Below are positions 54,761-64,000 of a DNA stretch of 64,000 bases, in pieces. The first letter of the stretch is position 1, and every line of letters starts with the position of its first letter. A model generated the notes under the pieces. It was not told the origin of the DNA. It saw nothing but the letters and a program-made list of their open reading frames with translations, and did no database searches. The stretch lies in contig NC_084794.1 in assembly GCF_963169125.1 (NCBI RefSeq), positions 228,187,219 through 228,251,218 of the forward strand, in the 5' to 3' direction. This stretch comes from Humulus lupulus. Taxonomy: Eukaryota; Streptophyta; Magnoliopsida; Rosales; Cannabaceae. The position numbers and the translations under genes were made by a program.

Positions 54761-55960
54761 AATATTGCCAGCAAAAAGGAATGAATCAAAGAAACTACAG
54801 AGACAGTATGCTTGATTTATTCTAGTGGATGCAATTTTGTATCAACGATAATATTTTATGCCCTTACTACAATGTATCCCCAAAGAAAAAGCTAAGGAAC
54901 TATTACGAGAAGCACATGAAGGGTTTTGCGGGGACCATGTTGGGGGGCAGAGCTTATTAAATAAGATTCTATGACAAGGGTACTTTTGGCCTACAATTAA
55001 TGAGGATGCTACAAAATTTGTGAAGAAATGCGACAAGTGCCAACGATTTTCACAGATACCTTGAGCAGCCCCAAACGAGCTGAAATAGATGCAAAGCCCT
55101 TGGACATTTGTAGTCTGGGGAATAAACCTGATCGAATCTTAGCCAACAGGAAAGGGGGTGTAAAATACGCAGTAATAGTTATCGACTACTTCGCCAAATG
55201 GGTAGAAGCTGAGCCGCTGGCAACAATCATGACCAAGAATGTTCTAAATTTTTTCGTAAAAAACATAATGTGCCGATATGGAATGCCAAAGAAGATTGTA
55301 TCAGACAATGGCACACAATTTGACAGTGACCTATTAATTGATTTCTGCGAATGACAGGGCATAACTAAAATCTTCTCATCGGTAGCCCATCCTCAAGAAA
55401 ATGGACAAGTTAAATGTGTGAATAAAATGATAAAGGAAACCCCGAAGAAAAGACTCGAACAGGCGAAGGGAACTTGTCCAGAAGAATTACCCAAAGTCCT
55501 TTGGTCGTATAGAACAACACACTGGACAACAGCGAGTCATACACCATTTTCTCTAGCATATGGGTGTGAAGCCATGATACTAGTTGAGTTTGATCCACCC
55601 TCACATCGAAGGATAACATATGACCACAATACTAATCACCAGTTGTTGATGCAGTCATTGGACTTGATAGAAGAACGAAGAGAAAAGGCTCAGCTATGAG
55701 TAGCAGCTCATTAACAAAAGGTTGCTCGATATTTTAACTCTAATGTACGTGAGAAAAAGTTTGCTTTTGGATACTTGGTACTTATAAGATTTTTCCTCAA
55801 CACTCGCGACCAAGCTGCTGGAGTCCTTGGGCCAAAATGGGAAGGTCCATATCAAATTGAAGAAATTCTTCAACCAGAAACGTATAAACTTGCTCACTTA
55901 AATGGAGATTTAGTTCCGCGCTTAATGAATGGAGAACACCTACACAAGTATTGTCAATGA
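54761..55960 (+). pseudogene. Integrase of Tat copy 2
   Basis: HEGFCGDHVGGQSLLNKI.. and KKCDKCQRFSQIP form the zinc finger. The core has VWGINLIES (first catalytic Asp changed to Asn), GGVKYAVIVIDYFAKWVEAE, YGMPKKIVSDNGTQFDSDLL (second Asp kept), and NGQVKCVNK in place of NGQVEAVNK (catalytic Glu changed to Lys). The C-terminus GPKWEGPYQIEEILQPETYK ends at a natural stop, 55958-55960. Confidence 0.85.
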
Positions 55961-56269
55961 ACATTTCTTTTTAAAGAATGGCTTGTATTTCTTAGTTTTA
56001 TTTTTACATGTTTTGAAGAAGGGCTGGTCAATTGTTTGGTTGGTCGCTTATAACTGTAAGATCGTTTGATCACTCGTACAAACACAAATTTTTGTCCATT
56101 TTACGAGAAATAAAAGGAACATGGCACAACCAATTATTCTTGCCAATTATTGTATTTTTACAAGTATTTTCTCATTACGTGTATTGTTTTGCTATATTTT
56201 CATAGTTATTTATAAGTACGCGAGCTGTAATGTTCGAACATGTATTGGTCTATGGCATGTGACGTAGCA
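55961..56269 (+). other. Post-pol spacer of Tat copy 2
   Basis: Homologous to the copy 1 spacer (7458-7720), including cattacgtgt(g)ttgttttgct. It ends where TGTAACATC begins. Confidence 0.6.
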
Positions 56270-57894
56270 TGTAACATCTTGCTAATCAAGGATCGTTACA
56301 ATGTGTAGTTTAAATAGTGCTTAACTCACCAAACAAGTAATTTTTGTTTAAATCGTGTAACTAAAACTAGCCAGATGTTTAGATACTAAAAATTTCGGTC
56401 AAAAGTCAACCATTTTATTGAAAGTGCTTTAACTTTCATACATGGGATCCCATCATAGTTTAAAATGGTTACAAAACCCCAAAAGTGAATACAAAGCCGA
56501 GATAGGTAGCAAAATCATGGTTCAACCCTAGTTCCAATTGATAGCCTCGACTGTGGTGGACGAGCAGGACACATATGTATAGTCTGCCCCTAAAGCTCTC
56601 CAACTCATGGTTGATCCAACTTTTCCTTTCCTTTACCTGCACCATTTAGCACCCGTGAACCAAGGCTTAGAAAGAGAATATAAACATGCTTATAAGCAAT
56701 ACATTATCAGATCGCAAAATCATAACTAGCATGCCAGCGGTAATAACTCAACTCATGCATGCAATTAACTCACATAAGTGACTATAGAGCCATGCCATGG
56801 CTCAATGCCCATCTCTCGCATAACAAACCTTAGGGCTAGCCAAGCAGGTTTGATGCTTAGCATTCGAGACGACCCTAGAATCGTTCAAGCATGTATCTCA
56901 CTTTCAGGTTGGGTTAACCTTATCGACCAGCTTTTAGTATGTTGTTCCCACCCTCGACTCATAAGACAAGTCTTTAACCTCAACTAATAGGATGAGTCTT
57001 TCCAACCATTGACTGATAAGTCGTATCTTTAACCTTTGAATGATAACTCGAGTCTTAACCTTCGACTGATAAGTCGAGTCCCTTAAAACCGACTATACCC
57101 TTGACTATTAAGCCAAGCCATTCATCAGATAACACAGATAAACTTTCATGTTATAAGCTGAATCTTTCCCAAATAGATATACATACCAATAGTTATTACA
57201 TAACATAGGTAAACACAACACATTCAATATGTTTACTAAAACATTCTCAATATAACGCTAACCCTGTACTATAATCGGGTTGAGCCCTAACTGTAGACGG
57301 GGTGCAGTGTTCTTACCTTAGGTCTGAGTGCAAAGTGTATTATGAACAACCTTTAAGCACGATCCTAGTTCCAAGCCCCTAGCGATAACCTATTCACAAC
57401 CAAGTATAGAATCTCATAAAAAACAAGTAAATAAAGGCTTTCAAATCGATTCCTAGCCTCCCGGACATCGAATCCTACTGAACCGGGTAGTTTGATCGAT
57501 CCCAAGCCCTTAGGTCTAAGTTCCCGCACTCAACACCTCGCCAAGGTCCAAAATCCCTTAAGCTCCGCGAGTCCCAACCATTTGAGCCACGACCCACTCA
57601 AGTCAGACACCCGAGCCTCTTCGCTACCTACACCAACGTTGTGGCGCTCCCTAGCAGGCACTACGACTCAAAAGCTCTAAGGCCACCTGCTTCTCCTTCG
57701 TTCAAGAGAGTCGCGGCGCCCCAAGAATAGGGTCGCGACTCAACCTGTAAAATCTATTTGTCCTCTATTTTTCTCCATCCAAATCCCTCCACAAACCTTT
57801 CCAAACATAGCCCAATCCCAAAACAAAGTTCTCAAATGATTCAGCAGTCCAATATCATCAAAACCCAGGAAAAAATCTTGGCCAAAAACCTCAT
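56270..57894 (-). repeat. Reverse-oriented chromovirus-type LTR fragment
   Basis: The plus-strand left end is TGTAACATCTTGC, the usual TGTAAC end of Tekay-like LTRs. The sequence then has ccattttattgaaagtgc and atgggatcccatcatag blocks, and a short tandem repeat (56945-57115). It ends abruptly at the 5' LTR of Tat copy 3. The segment to 57760 is gene-free; the frame 57492-57680 has no recognisable product. Confidence 0.55.
56945..57115. repeat. Minisatellite of ~30-bp units
   Basis: Five to six imperfect copies of cttcgactgataagtcgagt followed by ctttaacc. Each unit contains the dyad cgact.ataagtcg. Confidence 0.75.
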
Positions 57895-58403
57895 TGTTTA
57901 CCCAAAAAAAGATTCACTTGATGATGTGGCAAGGTTAGTACGCACGTGAGGTGCGTGTGACTATTTAAGTAGTTATACCTTGGTCGACCATCGACCATAA
58001 ATGAATTTGTAAGGTTGAGGGCATATTTCTTAGGCGACCAGGTCTGGTTGCGATATATCAGATATTTTCTAGAGATATTTGATCTTTAATTTATGTAAAA
58101 AAGTGTAATTTCCATTATTATTCAGATATGTTTGTATTAAATGTAATCAAGGCCCATCAGCACAGAGAGAGATCCTTGAGCCTATAAATAAAACTCAAAG
58201 GGCTCATGAAACTCAGTAAACTCTTATTTACTGATCCTAGGTTCCCTTTACATTAATAAGAACACTAAGTGGGCGTAGGTCATTACCATCACTTGGGGCC
58301 GAACCACTATAAATCCTTGTGTCATTTATCTTCTTGACTTGAATTCATCTAATTTCTATCATTTTATTTGACTTTGTGTCGTTGAACAAATCAAGGGTCA
58401 ACA
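57895..58403 (+). repeat. 5' LTR of Tat copy 3, 509 bp
   Basis: Begins TGTTTACCC and ends AAGGGTCAACA (inverted TGTT/AACA ends). TATA box cctataaataaa at 58181-58192. The conserved block gtgggcgtaggtcattacc ... ggggccgaaccactataaat is at 58268-58314. It is the best preserved of the Tat LTRs and was used to place the starts of the other two. Confidence 0.85.
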
Positions 58404-58406
58404 TTT

Positions 58407-58425
58407 TGGTGCTTTCATTGAGAGC
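58407..58425 (+). other. Primer binding site of Tat copy 3
   Basis: tggtgctttcattgagagc, the same as in copy 2 at the same distance from the LTR. Confidence 0.7.
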
Positions 58426-58452
58426 TGAACTCAAGACCTCCAAGAAGATCAA

Positions 58453-60459
58453 ATGGTGAAAACAACTAAGAAAACCAGGCAAAGCTCAGGGAGTGTGCCA
58501 AATCAACCTCCTCGACAAGGTATAGCTGAGGATGAGCCACAAGTGGAATTGGATGAGGAGGAGATGGATTCTAAGACTTTCCGAATGACATTGATTGTGT
58601 TGCAAGAGGAATTAGCAAATTTGAGAGATAATCAAGAAAATGTGGCTGAAACAATGGCGCTGCAGCAAAGGGAGATTGATCGGCAGCGCCAAGAACTGAA
58701 TCAGAGGAAAGATGGCATGGACCACCGACAAAGGGATGCCACTGCATCCTTGAAAGCAGCCATTTAGTTGGCACGAGGAAATCCTGCACCTGACTCCCAA
58801 TCGGTCCAGCCACCTCGTACTCACCTGCAACAAAATCAACATTCAGCGCATCCCCAGCATCACCACAACCTGCCACAACCAATGCATCCTCAGAGGCTAG
58901 AGCAACCCCCTGCTGCTCAAAAGGAGAGGTCGTTCCAGGATCCTGAGCAGCAACCACCCTCTCGCGTTGGTTGAAATAACACCCAGTCGTAAAGACAGAA
59001 TAGGGCCGAACAACATCCTAGAAGCCCTAGACGCCAGCTGGTTGAGGAACAAAACCCTCCGAGCAAAGGACAATGTCCTTCGGGGAGTAGAAGGCAGGTG
59101 GATTCAAGTTCTGCAGTCAGGGGTCCCCCATGACATAATAATGCCAGGGGACCTATCGACCAACGCAAGCCTCCACCTACCTATCGGGACATTCTAGTAG
59201 GGAGAGAAGGAAATAGTGCAAACAGCAGGTCGCACTGTCAGAGGTCACAATTTCGAGATGGCCATGATTATAATGAGGCAGACTCTAGTAGGAGGAATGC
59301 TGGTCGACGGCAAGAGGAGAGGGCTAAAGGAAAAAACCCTCTGCCAATGGAAAATCGACCAATAAGCCAGAATGCTGGGGGGCAACCTAAACAACCCAAT
59401 GTCTTTGACTGACTAGGTGTGAGCGAGCAAAGGCAAAGGGAAGAAGACCTGAGGGATGTTCTCAATGATCGAAGGGAAAGGCACGAGGAATACTTCCCCT
59501 AGCACCGGTCGCTCCAGCAGTACCAGATGCTGTCTGGCTTAGCTAGATGCCTTAAATCAGGCTGTCCAATTACTGGTTGGGAATAAGACATCCCATATAG
59601 AATTTGATTGGAGAAAAGGCACTCCATTCGTGTATAGAATTGTTGTGGCTGATACTCCAAGCAAGTTTAAAATGCCAGTCTTACCTAACTTCACTGGATT
59701 GGAGGATCTTGTATCTCACGTTAATAAATTCGAGATATAGGTGGACATCGAAAAGGTGTCAGACGATGCTCAGTGCTGAATTTTTCTAGCGACCTTATCT
59801 GAAACTACTCAGGAGTGGTATTTCAAATTCCCTCCGACCTGTATAGTTTCTTGGGAAATGTTCGTAAAGGTTTTTATGGACAGTTCTATGCTGGTCGAGT
59901 ACATTCGACCGAGGCCAACCAGCTGGTAGAAATAAGCTAGAAGGAAGAAGAGACACTTAAGGGGTACATACAACGATTCATGTGAGTAGCTGCTTGGGCC
60001 AAGACAGTGGGGGACAAGGGAAAAAGGATGGCTTTCACCACTGGAGTATGACGACATTCACCCCTCTAGAGTAGTTTACAAAAGAATGGGGTCAAGAGCA
60101 CTCAGGAATTTCTGGATCGAGCAGATAATTATATTAAGCTCGAGGAGGTTATTGCCAATGAAGGGAAGTCTCCTACAGACAACCAAGACCAGAAAGGGGA
60201 CCCCACAAAAGCCTCCAATGGGTCTGGGAAAACCAATGGAAACGAGAAAAATAATGGGAAGAATGGGGGAAAAAGGGTGAACCACGAGCCAACAACATTT
60301 GATAACAAGCGCCCTAAACAGAATAGATACAAGTCGAGGTTCATCAATTACATAGCCCTAGTCGATAGCCGAGCGGAGGTATACAAGGGCAGTCATACTA
60401 CATTTTCCTTTAGGAAATCGGCCCCAATTGGGAAAGATATATCCAAGAGAGATACTACC
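58453..60459 (+). pseudogene. gag: Gag of Tat copy 3
   Basis: MVKTTKKTRQSSGSVPNQ (58453) opens a 104-codon frame with an acidic segment and a coiled coil (QENVAETMALQQREIDRQRQ) ending at a TAG (58765-58767) where copy 2 has a sense codon. A Gln/His/Pro-rich linker (58768-58974) and the capsid block (59640-60060: ATLSETTQEWYFKFPP, SWEMF) follow with several stops. The basic linker (60130-60340: GSGKTNGNEKNNGKNGGK) and KSAPIGKDISKRDTT close the segment before the junction. Confidence 0.8.
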
Positions 60460-61223
60460 TGGGCCAGAGTGGTGGACTTCGGGTGGTGTACGGCTAGGCA
60501 AGGGCAGCTGAAGGCTGATGGGATTGGGCCTGAGGAGGCAGGCGGCTTGGGTCTTCGGCTGGGAAGGAGGAGAAACCGTGGGCCTACTTGGTGAGCTGAT
60601 GGGCCGAAGTTGGAGCTGGAGTGACGTGGGCTGGCTGGTGATGAAGGAAGGGACTGCGCCTGGGCCTGGGCAGGAGGGCCGTGGGCCTGGAAGAGCTGAG
60701 GCAGACAGACTGGGTGAGGAGGCCCGGGTGGAGTTGCTAGAGGAAGGCCCATGGTGGAAGGTGTGGATTGGGCTGGCCTGGTCGGCCTGAGCTTCTAAAA
60801 AATACCACATTTTCCTTCTCTTTTTCAGCTTTGATTCTTTTCATTTCTCTTCTTTTCAAAATACCAAAATGCAACATTATTTCCTACAAAATAATCATAA
60901 ACTAAATTAAAATTAAATATCTTCACTAATAAAATACACCATATAGCTTCCATGAAAATATTAATTAAAATTTAATTTACATAACATTTAATTTAAAAAA
61001 AATCACATTTTTAGCATTCAAACTAACAACACTAATTTTAAATAATTAAATTACAACATAAAACAATAAAATATCTATAAAAACATATAAAAATCTAGAA
61101 AAATTACAATAAGACTAATAAATTAAAAATTACTTAAGAACTTAATAAGTTACTTAAAACCTCAAAGACTAAGCAATTGGCATAAAAAATGTGGTAAAAT
61201 AACTCTATTTTGTAGAGTTATCA
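60460..61223 (-). repeat. 3' LTR of the Athila-like element (end truncated)
   Basis: On the minus strand it begins TGATAACTCTAC directly after the polypurine tract. It is related to 31716-33282 and 34962-35970. The far end, which should read like 63230-63260, is missing at the junction with copy 3 gag. GC-rich segment 60480-60790 gives long frames on both strands (for example a Pro/Ser-rich minus frame), which I regard as composition artefacts. Confidence 0.6.
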
Positions 61224-61240
61224 CACCCCCAAACTTAAAG
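61224..61240 (-). other. Polypurine tract of the Athila-like element
   Basis: Minus-strand ctttaagtttgggggtg borders the LTR start. The upstream ttgcttgaggactagcaaaa context is common next to such tracts. A second G-rich run, gtttgggggtag, occurs on the minus strand near 61607-61618. Confidence 0.7.
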
Positions 61241-62753
61241 TTTTGCTAGTCCTCAAGCAAAAGAAAAATTAAAACACACATTTTTTTTAAAAAATTGCAC
61301 AATGAAAATAATTCTCAAAAAATGTATGAATATAGATTAAACTTATCAAATAATCAATCTTGATTTCTAAGAAGATTTAAGCACTATTATTTTTCATATA
61401 AACTTATAAGAAATAGAAGTGTTCTATTATGAAAAATATATATAAAAAAAATCTTAGAGAACTTGACTCAATAATTAAAAACGAAGTTTAAGAACTATTC
61501 ATATTTTTAAGAGAACTATAATTAAAAAAAATCACCATTTTTTTTAAATTTTACAACAAATGAAAAACATGCAAAAACACATAAACACTAGGAAAAACAC
61601 ATACACACTACCCCCAAACATAAATGAAACATTGTCCTCAATGAGTAATAAAATGGAAAAAATTAAGAACTACTCCCTTGGAGGTATGCTTCCCTTACTT
61701 GGCTCCTTTGTTTTCTTCTCTTCTTTTCTTTTTGGGCAAGAAGTTTCCTTCAAGCTTTTGAAAAACATGAAACAAAACACACACAACAAAAGTGAAATAT
61801 AAAATGAAACATGAAAGTATGGGTTGCCTCCCACAAAGCGCTTTAGTTTATAGTCTTTAGCTTGACTATTTTTTTTTCTTTGAACCTACACCCAATCGAT
61901 GGTGTAGAATTTCATTTGTAGGGTGAGTTATGACTTTGATGCAAATGCCATAAATAATAATTAATAACATCACACCTACAAGAAAATTAGAAATATGCAA
62001 TTTTGGTGGATTTTCAATAAAGTATGAAAATTGCACATCTTTTCTAACCTCCCTTTCAATTTGAGTGAATATGCATTTTTCTTCAACTATGGGCTCATGA
62101 GACACAACAATATCATTTTCTTTTTCCTCATGATCCATTTCAATCAATTCATCGAACTACTTAGTTTCTAGTAATAGTTGGATGCTATTCAAAGGTTGTT
62201 CGACAACTTCATTCACTTTTTCACTTTCAACTTGACTATTTGGATTGGGAATGGGTTGGTTGGGATAAACTTATTTTTCCGACTCTATAACAGTTGCAAG
62301 TTGTCCTACCATTGTCTCAATTTTTGAGATTGACTGAGATTGGGCTAGTAAGATTTGGTAGGTTGATTGCATGAATTGTTGTAGGGTATCCTCTAAAGAT
62401 GGGCTCGTTTCTTGTTGAATGGGATATTATAGGTCAGATTGGGCATGAATTTGATTAGGTATGTTGAATTCATGCTCTTGATTCATTGGAGATTGGGTAT
62501 GGCTCCATGAAAATTTTGGATTATAGGTGGGGGCAAATGGATTCATGCATATCATACATATTATTAGTTTCTCCATAATTTAAATTTGATTGTGCATAAT
62601 AGTTGTAATAAGAATTCCAACTATAATTAAAATGATTCATATGATAGAAACTAAATGACAACTAAAGAATTTTTTTTAAATGACAATTAAGGTAAAAACA
62701 AAAAGAAAATAAAATTAAGAGAACAAAAACAATGTTAAGATATTAAACAAAAT
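61241..62753 (-). other. Internal region of the Athila-like element without gag or pol
   Basis: AT-rich sequence with scattered minus-strand fragments. 62160-62560 gives a Gln/Ser/Asn-rich broken reading (low complexity), and 61800-61860 contains gggttgcctcccacaaagcg, a phrase I associate with retroelement leaders. No protein family was recognised. Confidence 0.45.
61866..62147 (-). CDS. Short ORF (93 codons) of unknown function with one membrane segment
   Basis: Starts MIEMDHEEKENDIVVSHEP (acidic), continues with a charged region, then a hydrophobic stretch FLVGVMLLIIIYGICIKVI (about residues 55-73), and ends in a basic GVGSKKKK tail. One membrane helix is predicted by eye. It lies on the element's sense strand; no homologue is recognised and it may be a remnant of a longer frame. 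Confidence 0.3.
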   Translation of the reverse strand: MIEMDHEEKENDIVVSHEPIVEEKCIFTQIEREVRKDVQFSYFIENPPKLHISNFLVGVMLLIIIYGICIKVITHPTNEILHHRLGVGSKKKK

Positions 62754-63008
62754 TTAGGAGGCACAAGTGCCATCAACTAATAACAATATAATAAAATAAA
62801 AAGTTAGGAGGCACAAATACCATCAACTATCACAAAATAACAACAATAATAAAAATAATAATAACACAAAAGCTAGGAGGCACATGTGCCATCAACTATC
62901 AAAGTTATGAATGAAATAAAATTACAACAAAGTTAGGAGGCACAAGTGCCGTCAACTATAAAAATTAAAAAGAAGGAAAAATTAGGAGGCACAGGTGCCG
63001 TCAACTAA
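62754..63008. repeat. Five modules with a conserved 26-bp core at ~60-bp spacing
   Basis: The core ttaggaggcacaagtgcc followed by (a/g)tcaacta starts at 62754, 62814, 62873, 62933 and 62982. Spacers are A-rich and poorly conserved. The core contains the dyad ggcacaagtgcc. Located in the leader just inside the 5' LTR of the Athila-like element. Confidence 0.85.
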
Positions 63009-63204
63009 AAAAAATAATAAATATAACTATATAAGTAAGTTTTTTTTATGGGTGGTAGAACCGTCCCAAATTTTCTTTCTATCTCTTTTTTTCAGTTTTT
63101 ATATAAATATAAATATATATTATAGTATTTTTAAGTGCAAAAATTAAAATAACTAGTAGAAGAATTCACTAACCTTGAGATAAATTTTGTTTCTTTTCTT
63201 GCAA

Positions 63205-63222
63205 CTCTTTGGCAACGGTGCC
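63205..63222 (-). other. Primer binding site (tRNA-Asp type)
   Basis: Minus-strand TGGCACCGTTGCCAAAGA resembles the Asp-tRNA complement TGGCGCCGTTGCC.. with two changes. It lies seven bases inside the LTR end. Confidence 0.7.
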
Positions 63223-63229
63223 AAAAACT

Positions 63230-64000
63230 TGATGGACCCAAAACGGGTATGTTTTAAAAATTTATATCGCAAGCGCACAAATCGTTCATATAGAATAGTG
63301 ATCATGTAAGCAAGGATGTCGAACCCAAATGAGTTGTCGGAAATAAAAAAGAAAACTATTTTAAACAAAAATTAATAAATTCTAACCTAGTTCCATAGAT
63401 TGATGAGATTTTTTGTATAATGAAAATAAAATAAAAGATAATAATAAAGAAATTAAAGATACTATGTAAAAATAAATTAATAGTAGAAATCAAGATGATT
63501 ATTAAGGTTTTAGAATCTACAAAATATAAGTTCAATAATATTTATAAGGAAATTGATTCCCAAGTTTCATTAATAGTAGAAATTAATCAACTATCATTTA
63601 TTCAAATTAGATATTCTATTTAAGCACAAATTATTATGGAATTGTAGGATTTATCTTCACTTTTAAAATTATAATTTCAAAGTATTTAATGTAAATCAAT
63701 CTAATGAAACGACAAATGAATCAATGAATATTATTTATGAGGCAAAACATAATATTTTTGTTCTAAGCATTTTATGTGCACACCTTCATCAAAGAATATT
63801 ATGATTTTGCACTAATGAGGAACAAAGTGTAAATATTTTCTAACAATAAAAAATACAAGATATTTGAGATGACAGAAAATATTTGAAGAAGAAAATCCAT
63901 AAAATTTATTGCACAAAATGGGAAATCAACACACAACATAAATACTATCTAGTTACATATTGTTTCTTTATCACCTTAATAATCTTAAAAAGATTAGAAA
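63230..64000 (-). repeat. 5' LTR of the Athila-like element (continues beyond window)
   Basis: The plus-strand edge TGATGGACCC corresponds to an LTR end ...CCATCA on the element strand. It contains a gcaagcgcacaaatcg block and gatgtcgaacccaaatgag, then AT-rich sequence to the window end. No gene. Confidence 0.6.

Larger units (their letters stand above)
49027..56269 (+). mobile_element. Ty3/gypsy Tat-lineage retrotransposon, copy 2 (3' part missing)
   Basis: 5' LTR, primer site, gag, protease, RT, second RNase H and integrase are all present in order and homologous to copy 1, but heavily broken. After the integrase stop the shared spacer continues to about 56265, where a reverse chromovirus-type LTR begins. 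The antisense gene and the 3' LTR are absent. It was inserted into the Tekay 5' LTR. Confidence 0.85.
57895..60459 (+). mobile_element. Tat-lineage retrotransposon, copy 3 (5' LTR and gag only)
   Basis: A clean 5' LTR, primer site and most of gag, then an abrupt change to unrelated GC-rich sequence at about 60460, exactly where copy 2 continues with its zinc finger. Pol and the 3' LTR are gone from this side. The left flank is ctcat (57890-57894). Confidence 0.8.
60460..64000 (-). mobile_element. Athila-like non-autonomous LTR element, minus strand, runs off the window
   Basis: Minus-strand order: 5' LTR (from beyond 64000 to 63230), primer site TGGCACCGTTGCCAAAGA, about 2 kb of internal DNA, polypurine tract (61224-61240), 3' LTR (61223 down to 60460, truncated). 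The TTTTTGGC.CCGTTGCC primer context is the tRNA-Asp type used by Athila-like plant elements. The internal region has no recognisable gag or pol, only a short ORF and a repeat array, so the element looks like a LARD or a deleted derivative. Confidence 0.65.

Noticed and set aside
2982..58192. TATA-box/ctataaata motifs as promoters of host genes
   Set aside because: Each lies inside an LTR at the position expected for the LTR promoter; no host gene follows.
60358..60810. Pro/Ser-rich 150-codon minus frame and overlapping frames on both strands
   Set aside because: Spans the gag/LTR junction and exists in several frames at once because of GC-rich low-complexity DNA.
62754..63008. CRISPR-like spaced repeats
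   Set aside because: Spacers are A-rich and alike, copies are imperfect, and the context is a plant retroelement; no cas genes.
1..64000. tRNA, rRNA or host protein genes
   Set aside because: Scanned by eye; no tRNA-like cloverleaf with conserved boxes, no rRNA blocks and no non-transposon protein family recognised. A tRNAscan or HMM search could still find something short.

Overview
The window looks like intergenic, transposon-packed DNA from a flowering plant nuclear genome, most likely a eudicot. It is AT-rich and dominated by plant-type LTR retrotransposons (Ty3/gypsy Tat, Tekay chromovirus and Athila-like; Ty1/copia) and CACTA (En/Spm) DNA transposons, with hAT and Mutator-like miniature elements. 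I found no convincing host protein gene, tRNA, rRNA, CRISPR array or bacterial-style operon. Almost every coding region is a broken transposon gene.

Layout. 1-12163: Tat-lineage gypsy copy 1 (gag remnant, protease, RT/RNase H, a second RNase H, integrase, an antisense spliced extra gene, 3' LTR), interrupted at 510-3486 by the 3' part of a copia element that kept Gag but lost Pol. 12164-12592: end of a CACTA element with a 44-nt-arm palindrome. 12593-16885: AT-rich DNA with a MITE, microsatellites, a solo LTR (15321-16061, target duplication gtatg) and a 68-bp tandem repeat.

16886-30190: a nest. A truncated CACTA with an antisense TnpA remnant is split by a second CACTA (17969-29833, target duplication gat). 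That one is split by a third, formerly autonomous CACTA (18485-29176) with tnpD and tnpA pseudogenes, and the tnpA intron carries a hAT-type element (26858-27383, target duplication tgcctaac). Between tnpD and tnpA lie three tandem ~206-bp units, each able to fold into a long hairpin.

30310-36090: reverse-oriented LTR fragments, a Mutator-like MITE, a Tat-family solo LTR (31371-33780, duplication actaa) that itself contains a reverse LTR, and further LTR-like pieces. 36091-49026: a minus-strand Tekay chromovirus (5' LTR, tRNA-iMet-type primer site, an intact 152-codon leader ORF, gag, protease, RT, integrase, chromodomain, 3' LTR). Its 3' LTR holds a 2-kb solo LTR (36499-38513, duplication aaagc) and another LTR-like insertion. 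49027-56269: Tat copy 2. 56270-57894: reverse chromovirus-type LTR fragment. 57895-60459: Tat copy 3, 5' LTR and gag only. 60460-64000: a minus-strand Athila-like non-autonomous element without recognisable gag-pol, running off the window.

The elements inserted into one another and then decayed. Many premature stops in the Tat copies are TAG/TAA/TGA at positions where a sister copy has CAG/CAA/CGA/TGG, as expected from C-to-T loss of methylated cytosines. Joined gag/copia and gag/Athila ends show that deletions removed LTRs and internal parts. All family names rest on motif recognition by eye; no database search was possible.
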